A DNA stretch of 64,000 nucleotides, from NCBI RefSeq assembly GCF_900109605.1, contig NZ_FOAM01000001.1, positions 62,001 through 126,000 of the forward strand. Direction: 5' to 3'. The DNA is from Xaviernesmea oryzae. Lineage in GTDB: Bacteria; Pseudomonadota; Alphaproteobacteria; Rhizobiales; Rhizobiaceae. Every line of letters starts with the position of its first letter. The first letter of the stretch is position 1. Shown piece by piece: positions 58,804 to 64,000 of the stretch. The notes under the pieces are model-generated. The model was not told where the DNA came from, did no database searches, and saw nothing but the letters and a program-made list of their open reading frames with translations. The translations under genes were made by a program, and so were the position numbers.

Positions 58804-60399
58804 TCAGTTCTGAACGCTCAGGAAGCGGCTGAGATGCTGGTTGTTGGCATTGTCATACCAGCCCTGTACCTTCTTGGAGACCAGCCAAAGGTCGTTGTTG
58901 ACCAAGAGGGCTGTCACCGGCTGCTCCTTCACCAGGATCGCCTCGGCCTGATGCATGAGCTTCTGGCGCGCTGCTGGGTCCTTCTCCGTATAGGACTTGG
59001 CCATCAATGCATCATAATCGGCATTGGACCAATGCGGGTAGTTGAAGGTCTTGTTGGCCGTGGTGTTCAACGCCAGGAAGTTTTCGGCATCGCCGTAATC
59101 AGCGGTCCAGCCAGCGCGGGCGACGGAAAATTTGCCGCCTTCCTGCAGATAGGCGTAGTGCGAGGAGACATCGAGGTTGACGAGGCTGACCTGTGCCCCA
59201 AAGGCGGTCTTCCACATGTCGGCAATGGCTGTCGCCACCCGCTCATGGTTCGGATTGGTGTTATAGCGAATCTCGATCGTGAGGGGCTTGCCGCCCTCGC
59301 CATAGCCGGCTTCTTTGAGAAGCTTCAGCGCCTCGTCTTCGCGGTCGAGCTGACTCTTGTTGGCGAAATCGGCCTTTTCCGGCTCACCATAATTGCCGAG
59401 CCCCGGCGGAATCCAGCTGTAGAGCGGCTGTTGCGCACCCTTATAGATCTCGTTGGCCAGAAAGTCGCGGTCCACCCCCATGGCCAGCGCCTGGCGCACG
59501 CGCACATCGTTCATCGGCGCATTGCGCGTATCGAAGACATAATAATAGGTGGCAAGCGCTGGGGAGACATGAACCTCGTTACCGAATTGCTGTCGCAGGC
59601 GCGGCAACTGGTCGGCGGAAAAATTATAATCGACATGCAATTCTCCGGCCTCGTAGCGGCGTACGGCGGCGGCCTGGTCTTCCAGCGGATAGAAGACCAC
59701 CTTGTCGAGCTTTGTGTTGGCCGCATCCCAATGCTCGGGATTCTTGACCAGGGTCAGATGGTCGTTGGCCACATGCTCGGCCAGCTTGAAGGCACCATTG
59801 GAAACAAGCACGCCCGGCTTGACGAAGTCGGCACCGTTCTTCTCGACATTCGCTTTCGACAGCGGCAGGGCTGTCTGATGTGCCAGAAGCTCCAGGAAAT
59901 ACGGCGTCGGCTGCGCGACCGTCAGCTCCAGCGTCTTGGCATCGACAGCGCGTGCGCCAAGCTGATCGACGGGAAGCTCGCCCTTGTTGATCTTCTCGGC
60001 ATTCTTGATCGGATAGAGGATATTGGCATAGGCGGCCGCCGTTTTCGGATCTTCCGCACGGCGGAAGGAAAAGACGAAGTCATCAGCGGTTACAGGGCTG
60101 CCATCTGACCATTTGGCATTGTCGCGGATCTTAAAGGTATAGGTCAGCCCATCATCGGACTCTGTCCAGCTTTCCGCCGCACCGGGAACGATGACACCCT
60201 TGGCGTCATAGATCGTCAGGCCCTCATAGAGGTCCTTGAGGATGAATTCTTCGATATTGATCGACGTATGATGCTGATCGAGCGTCGTCGGCTCGCCGGC
60301 ATTGCCGCGATAGAGCACATTTTCAGCCCAAGATGGGGCTGCTGCAAAAAAAATTGTGGCCGCCAGAACGGCTTTAAAAGCGGTGATCCGTGCTGTCAT
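58804..60399 (-). CDS. Periplasmic oligopeptide-binding protein (OppA-type)
   Basis: A 531-residue solute-binding protein of the SBP_bac_5 family, first gene of the operon. It has a signal peptide (cleavage after about residue 25, PSWA-E), then LYRGNAGEPTTLDQHHTSINIEEFILKDLYEGLTIYD, typical of OppA (PxTLDPxxxxxxxxxxxxxLxEGL pattern). The segments WSDGSPVTADDFVFSFRRAEDP and VNNDLWLVSKKVQGWYDN near the C-terminus are also OppA-like. It lacks a lipobox. Peptide length preference cannot be read. Confidence 0.94.
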   Translation of the reverse strand: MTARITAFKAVLAATIFFAAAPSWAENVLYRGNAGEPTTLDQHHTSINIEEFILKDLYEGLTIYDAKGVIVPGAAESWTESDDGLTYTFKIRDNAKWSDGSPVTADDFVFSFRRAEDPKTAAAYANILYPIKNAEKINKGELPVDQLGARAVDAKTLELTVAQPTPYFLELLAHQTALPLSKANVEKNGADFVKPGVLVSNGAFKLAEHVANDHLTLVKNPEHWDAANTKLDKVVFYPLEDQAAAVRRYEAGELHVDYNFSADQLPRLRQQFGNEVHVSPALATYYYVFDTRNAPMNDVRVRQALAMGVDRDFLANEIYKGAQQPLYSWIPPGLGNYGEPEKADFANKSQLDREDEALKLLKEAGYGEGGKPLTIEIRYNTNPNHERVATAIADMWKTAFGAQVSLVNLDVSSHYAYLQEGGKFSVARAGWTADYGDAENFLALNTTANKTFNYPHWSNADYDALMAKSYTEKDPAARQKLMHQAEAILVKEQPVTALLVNNDLWLVSKKVQGWYDNANNQHLSRFLSVQN

Positions 60400-60499
60400 C
60401 GAGAGAACTCCCGTTTTAGATCGTTTGAATTGGCAAACTATGGGTCCGAAACACTTTTTCCTTCATTCGAGTTGCAAAACATGCCTCTTCGAGGCGCGA

Positions 60500-60527
60500 T
60501 TGCCAAGCAGTCATCATGCCTTAATAG
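60500..60527 (+). promoter_or_regulatory. Putative fba promoter
   Basis: TTGCCA (60500-60505), a 16-bp spacer and TAATAG (60522-60527), about 78 bp before the aldolase start, in the divergent oppA/fba gap. Confidence 0.45.
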
Positions 60528-60604
60528 TGGCGCCCTAGGCGTCCGAAGAGGTCGACGCAGCCGCATTGCGGCGACAATCATCATCAATTGGAGGACAGAT
60601 TCCT

Positions 60605-61648
60605 ATGGCTTTGATCACCCTGCGGCAATTGCTGGATCATGCGGCGGAGGAAAATTATGCGCTTCCTGCCTTCAATGTAAACAACCTTGAATATGTCCAG
60701 GCCGTGATGCGTGCCGCTGATGCAACCGATTCGCCCGTGATCCTTCAGGCCAGCCGCGGCGCCCGCGCCTATGCCGGCGATGGCTTCCTGCGGCACCTGA
60801 TCCTGGGTGCTGCCGAGGAATATCCGCATATCCCCGTCTGCCTGCATCTCGACCATGGCGATCAGCCCTCCACCTGCATTTCGGCGATCACCAACGGCTT
60901 CACTTCGGTCATGATGGACGGTTCGCTGCTGGCCGACGGCAAGACGATCTCGACCTACGACTACAATGTCTCGGTGACCGCCGAGGTGGTGAAGATCGCC
61001 CATGCCGCCGGCGTTTCGGTGGAAGGCGAGCTCGGATGTCTCGGCAATCTCGAAACGGGTGCGGGCGAGAAGGAAGACGGCCATGGCTTCGAGGGCAAGC
61101 TCTCGCGCGAGGAGCTTCTGACCGACCCGGAACAGGCCTTCGATTTCGTCGAGAAGACCGGCGTCGACGCCCTGGCGGTGGCCATCGGCACCAGCCATGG
61201 CGCCTACAAGTTCTCCCGCGCGCCCGATGGTGAGATTCTCTCCATCGACACCATCGCCAAGATCCATGCCCGCCTGCCCAATACGCATCTGGTCATGCAT
61301 GGCTCGTCGTCGGTGCCGCAGGATCTGCAGGACCTCTTCACCACCTATGGCGGCGAGATGAAGCAAACCTGGGGCGTGCCGGTGGCTGAAATCCAGAAGG
61401 CCATTCCGCTCGGCGTGCGCAAGGTGAATATCGACACCGACCTGCGGCTGGCCATGACCGGCACGATCCGCAAGAACTTCGCGGAAAAGCCCGATAATTT
61501 CGACCCGCGCAACTATCTGAAGCCCGCGACCGCACGCATGGTCGAGGTCTGCAAGGAGCGTTTCGAAGCCTTCGGCACGGCCGGGCAGGCGTCCAAGATC
61601 CGCGTCAAGCGCCTGGCCGACATGGCCAAGGCCTATGCGGCCGCCTGA
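60605..61648 (+). CDS. fba: Class II fructose-1,6-bisphosphate aldolase
   Basis: A zinc-dependent aldolase of 347 residues splitting fructose 1,6-bisphosphate into glyceraldehyde 3-phosphate and DHAP. The zinc ligand segments are present: [11 protein letters not shown] (D/H pair near residue 83), [30 protein letters not shown] and [13 protein letters not shown]. It resembles the CbbA-type long class II enzymes of rhizobia. GGAGG lies before the ATG at 60605; the frame is open to 60566. It is divergent from oppA, and a terminator follows 70 bp downstream. Confidence 0.95.
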   Translation: MALITLRQLLDHAAEENYALPAFNVNNLEYVQAVMRAADATDSPVILQASRGARAYAGDGFLRHLILGAAEEYPHIPVCLHLDHGDQPSTCISAITNGFTSVMMDGSLLADGKTISTYDYNVSVTAEVVKIAHAAGVSVEGELGCLGNLETGAGEKEDGHGFEGKLSREELLTDPEQAFDFVEKTGVDALAVAIGTSHGAYKFSRAPDGEILSIDTIAKIHARLPNTHLVMHGSSSVPQDLQDLFTTYGGEMKQTWGVPVAEIQKAIPLGVRKVNIDTDLRLAMTGTIRKNFAEKPDNFDPRNYLKPATARMVEVCKERFEAFGTAGQASKIRVKRLADMAKAYAAA

Positions 61649-61716
61649 GATCGCCGTTCGGCTTCGTCATAAGGTGCGCAGAAGGCCCTGAGGCATTCCA
61701 TGCTCATCGAACCTGG

Positions 61717-61746
61717 ATCCGGCGATCATTCGCCGGATTCTTTTCT
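61717..61746 (+). terminator. fba terminator
   Basis: Nine-bp stem ATCCGGCGA (61717-61725) / TCGCCGGAT (61730-61738) with a 4-nt loop, followed by TCTTTTCTTG. Confidence 0.85.
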
Positions 61747-61880
61747 TGTAGCAGATAACGCCGAGGCGTCATGTCGCGCTGCCGTCATGCCCTTGCGCAA
61801 AGGCAAGCGGCCATGCCATGGCTTGCCGATCACCGCGCGCAGCCCTTCGAGCCGGCGCGGGTTTTTGGCCCCGTCCCGAG

Positions 61881-62579
61881 ATGTCCATGCGCTACGCCCT
61901 TTATTTTACCCCACCTGCCGATGATCCGCTGACGCTGGCGGCTGCCTGCTGGCTTGGGCGCGACGCCTTTTCCGGCGCGGGCCTGGAGCAGCCGGATGTG
62001 CCCGGCCTGTCGCCGGAGCGGTTTCGGGAGCTGACGGAGGAGCCGCGCCGCTATGGGTTCCATGCGACGCTGAAGGCGCCCTTCGCCTTGAAGGACGGCA
62101 CGAGCGAAGAGGCGCTGGTGCGAGCCTTCACGGACTTTGCCAAGGCACAGGCTCCCTTCGATATTCCCGAATTGACGCTTGCGCGCATCGGCAGCTTTTT
62201 CGCGCTGGTCTCCGGTGAGCCCTGTGCTCCCTTGCAGGATTTCGGCGCTGCCGCCGTGCGCGCCTTCGAGCCGTTTCGCGCACCCTTGAGCGAGGCCGAT
62301 ATCGCCAGACGCAAGCCGGACAGCTTGAGCGAGCGCCAGCGCCTCAACCTGATGGACTGGGGCTATCCCTATGTCTTCGAGGATTTCCGCTTCCACATGA
62401 CACTGTCCGGCCGGGTTCCGGAGCACGAGCAGCCAGCCTTGCAGAAGGCGGCGGAAGAATGCTTTGCCGTATTCATCGGTAGGCCGTTGACAGTGACGAC
62501 CGTTGGCCTCTTCGAGGAACCGGCGCGTGGCGCGCCTTTCCGGGCGCGTGCGCTTCTGCCGCTCACAGGCCTGCGCTGA
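61881..62579 (+). CDS. DUF1045 (2H phosphoesterase-like) protein
   Basis: A 232-residue protein of the DUF1045 family, associated with phosphonate utilisation in other rhizobia. It has the two HxT/S motifs of the 2H phosphoesterase fold: YGFHATLKAPF near residue 58 and FRFHMTLSGRVPEHE near residue 170. The N-terminus MRYALYFTPPADDPLTLAAACWLGRDAFSG is typical. No phn genes are near it here, so its substrate is unknown. ATGs at 61881 and 61887 are both possible; neither has a strong ribosome-binding site. Confidence 0.85.
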   Translation: MSMRYALYFTPPADDPLTLAAACWLGRDAFSGAGLEQPDVPGLSPERFRELTEEPRRYGFHATLKAPFALKDGTSEEALVRAFTDFAKAQAPFDIPELTLARIGSFFALVSGEPCAPLQDFGAAAVRAFEPFRAPLSEADIARRKPDSLSERQRLNLMDWGYPYVFEDFRFHMTLSGRVPEHEQPALQKAAEECFAVFIGRPLTVTTVGLFEEPARGAPFRARALLPLTGLR

Positions 62580-62591
62580 TCCGCCTTTGTC

Positions 62592-63575
62592 TTACAAGGC
62601 GCTGTCGAGAAAATACCATTGATCGAGATGGGCCCGGATGACCGGCTCGATCTCTGCGTTCAGCGCGGTGACATCGACCAGCAGCTGCGCCGCGTCGGCC
62701 TTGCCGGTGCCAAGCGAGATCGCCGGCCGGATTGTCAGGGTGAACCGTGTGGGATCGATATCGTCGCGCACGGTCCAGACGGGGCAGATGCGCGCGCCGG
62801 TCAGCCGCGCCAGCCGCGCCACCAGAGCGAGATTGCCATTAAGATGCGGCGGGCGGCCGAGGAAGGGGCCCCGGATCTTTCCATGAAGCCCCTCGTCGCA
62901 GAAGATGATGACCTGGCCACCGGACTGCAGCCGCTTCAGGGCCGGGCGAACGGCGTTCAGCCCCGGTGGCAGAAGGTCGATGCCCGCACGTTGGCGCGTC
63001 TTCCGCGCGATCCAGTGGCGGGCCCGTGCGCGGGGCGGGGCATAGTTCAAGGCCGGGTGTAGACCGAGCCGGACGAGGGACGGCCAGATCAGCTCCCAGT
63101 TACCCAGATGCAAGCCCATCAGGATCAGCGGTCCCTGAGCCGCTGCGATCTGCGCATGCTCGCCGCCATCAACGGTCAGGCGGCGGGGATCGTGGGCCAC
63201 GCGGTGGACGACTGAAAATTCCGTCATCAGCCGGCCCTGGTTCTCCCAGTTGCGGTGCATCCGCGTTTCGCGCTCGAACGGGCTGGCCGAAGGCAGCAGC
63301 TTTTCGAGATTGCGCGTGAGACGTGCCACCGCCGTCTTGTGAAAACGCGGCAGGGAGAAACGGCCGAGCCAGGCGCCGAAGCCGGAGCAAGCGGAGACGG
63401 GAAGGGCGCGCATGGCATAGAACATGGCGAGGTCGAAACCGTCTTGAAGACTGTCTTCGATCCAGAAGCGTCTGGCCGCGCGCCGTTTGACGGCATCACG
63501 TGAGACGAGATCGCGGATCGGCACGGCCGCCGCTGGCCGCCAGATCCAGGCGCGCTTTTGAACGTCTCGCGCCAT
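62592..63575 (-). CDS. LpxL/HtrB-type lysophospholipid acyltransferase
   Basis: A 327-residue membrane-associated acyltransferase of the LpxL/LpxM/HtrB family, which adds secondary acyl chains to lipid A. The catalytic HxxxxE is in LILMGLHLGNWELIWPSL, followed by GGQVIIFCDEGLHGKIRGPFLGRPPHLNGNLALVARL, with the FLGRP and later substrate motifs. It is longer at the N-terminus than E. coli LpxL. It begins 7 bp after the cytochrome P450 gene on the same strand. It may act on lipid A or on another glycolipid or ornithine-type lipid. Confidence 0.85.
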   Translation of the reverse strand: MARDVQKRAWIWRPAAAVPIRDLVSRDAVKRRAARRFWIEDSLQDGFDLAMFYAMRALPVSACSGFGAWLGRFSLPRFHKTAVARLTRNLEKLLPSASPFERETRMHRNWENQGRLMTEFSVVHRVAHDPRRLTVDGGEHAQIAAAQGPLILMGLHLGNWELIWPSLVRLGLHPALNYAPPRARARHWIARKTRQRAGIDLLPPGLNAVRPALKRLQSGGQVIIFCDEGLHGKIRGPFLGRPPHLNGNLALVARLARLTGARICPVWTVRDDIDPTRFTLTIRPAISLGTGKADAAQLLVDVTALNAEIEPVIRAHLDQWYFLDSAL

Positions 63576-63582
63576 CTCCGCC

Positions 63583-64000
63583 TCAGCGCCGGTGCAGCGT
63601 GACGGGAATGCCGCCGCGCGGGCGCAGCGTCAGGCGGCATTGTGGCTCCACCTTGTGCTCTTCCGCCAACCGCAGGCGAAAGCGCTGGGCGAGAATGGCC
63701 AGGCACAGCACGGCCTCGTTCAGGCCGAATTGCAGGCCGGGGCAGACGCGCGGGCCGCTGGCAAAGGGAATATAGGAATATGGGATCGGCTTCTGCCCGG
63801 GCAGAAAACGCTCCGGCTTGAAGAGATGCGCATCGGGAAAGAAAGCCTCGGTGCGGTGCAGCAGCCAGGGCACGATCAGGATCAGCGATGCGGGCTTGAC
63901 GTCGACCTCGCCAATCCGGTCTGCTTCACGTGCCTGGCGAGCGAGGAAGGGCACGGGCGGGTAAAGCCGAAGCGTCTCTTCGATCACCGCCTTGCACCAG
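63583..64000 (-). CDS. Cytochrome P450 (partial, N-terminus off the window)
   Basis: The C-terminal 138 residues or so of a cytochrome P450; the start lies beyond the right edge. The K-helix ExxR motif (EETLRLYPPVPFLAR), the PERF segment (FKPERFLPG), and the haem-binding loop FASGPRVCPGLQFG with the thiolate cysteine are all intact, so the enzyme appears functional. It reads toward, and nearly touches, the acyltransferase gene, so the two are likely cotranscribed. Substrate unknown. Confidence 0.9.
   Translation of the reverse strand, partial: WCKAVIEETLRLYPPVPFLARQAREADRIGEVDVKPASLILIVPWLLHRTEAFFPDAHLFKPERFLPGQKPIPYSYIPFASGPRVCPGLQFGLNEAVLCLAILAQRFRLRLAEEHKVEPQCRLTLRPRGGIPVTLHRR

Noticed and set aside
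1-64000. CRISPR arrays, tRNA or rRNA genes, insertion sequences, integrase or phage genes
   Set aside because: No direct-repeat arrays, cloverleaf candidates, transposase or integrase motifs were recognised by eye; a tRNAscan and IS search would be needed to exclude short ones.

Overview
The window is a 64 kb piece of a GC-rich alphaproteobacterial chromosome, most likely from the Rhizobiaceae (Rhizobium/Agrobacterium complex). The placement rests on gene order (aroE-maf-DUF299 | hemE-hemJ-rho-mnmE-mnmG-rsmG-parA-parB | holA-lptE-leuS; acs; htpX-rsmB-heparinase family-purH), on a 1.6 kb-codon NAD-type glutamate dehydrogenase gene, on an imuA-imuB-dnaE2 cassette behind an alphaproteobacterial LexA box (GAAC-N7-GAAC), and on several GTTTCACGTGAAAC parS palindromes. 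No rRNA, tRNA, CRISPR array, insertion sequence or phage gene was recognised, so this looks like core chromosome.

Region 1 (1-16.7 kb) is the origin and segregation neighbourhood. Genes left of about 1.86 kb run leftward (aroE, maf, PPDK regulator) and genes right of 2.27 kb run rightward (hemE to parB). The 409-bp gap between them is at the hemE locus where chromosomal origins are known in Caulobacter and Sinorhizobium. It holds four DnaA-box-like 9-mers and four GANTC (CcrM) sites. Five parS-like sites lie between 0.34 and 26.5 kb, around parAB. A leftward block, holA-lptE-leuS, follows, then the PLP-homeostasis gene yggS.

Region 2 (16.7-28 kb) holds housekeeping genes: a DUF1013/TrcR-like regulator, acetyl-CoA synthetase, a small SDH-assembly protein, htpX-rsmB, a heparinase II/III-family protein, purH and a UMF1-type MFS permease.

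Region 3 (28-46 kb) is metabolic and envelope-related: NAD-glutamate dehydrogenase, a pyridoxal kinase, beta-carbonic anhydrase, a MltB-type lytic transglycosylase, asd, an MHS-family permease with a large extracytoplasmic insert, two adjacent PAP2 phosphatases, leuB and leuD, a CitE-like lyase and several small conserved proteins.

Region 4 (46-54 kb) carries the SOS mutasome cassette imuA-imuB-dnaE2 (DnaE2 is unusually long), then a translationally coupled bfd-bfr iron-storage pair.

Region 5 (54-64 kb) has an SMP-30/lactonase, a leftward oppA-oppB-oppC-oppDF peptide transporter with fused ATPases, class II fructose-bisphosphate aldolase, a 2H-phosphoesterase-like DUF1045 protein, and a LpxL-like acyltransferase closely following a cytochrome P450 cut by the window edge.

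No clearly novel system was found. The signals most worth a second look are the origin/parS layout, the enlarged DnaE2 polymerase, the permease with the extra domain, and the P450-acyltransferase pair.
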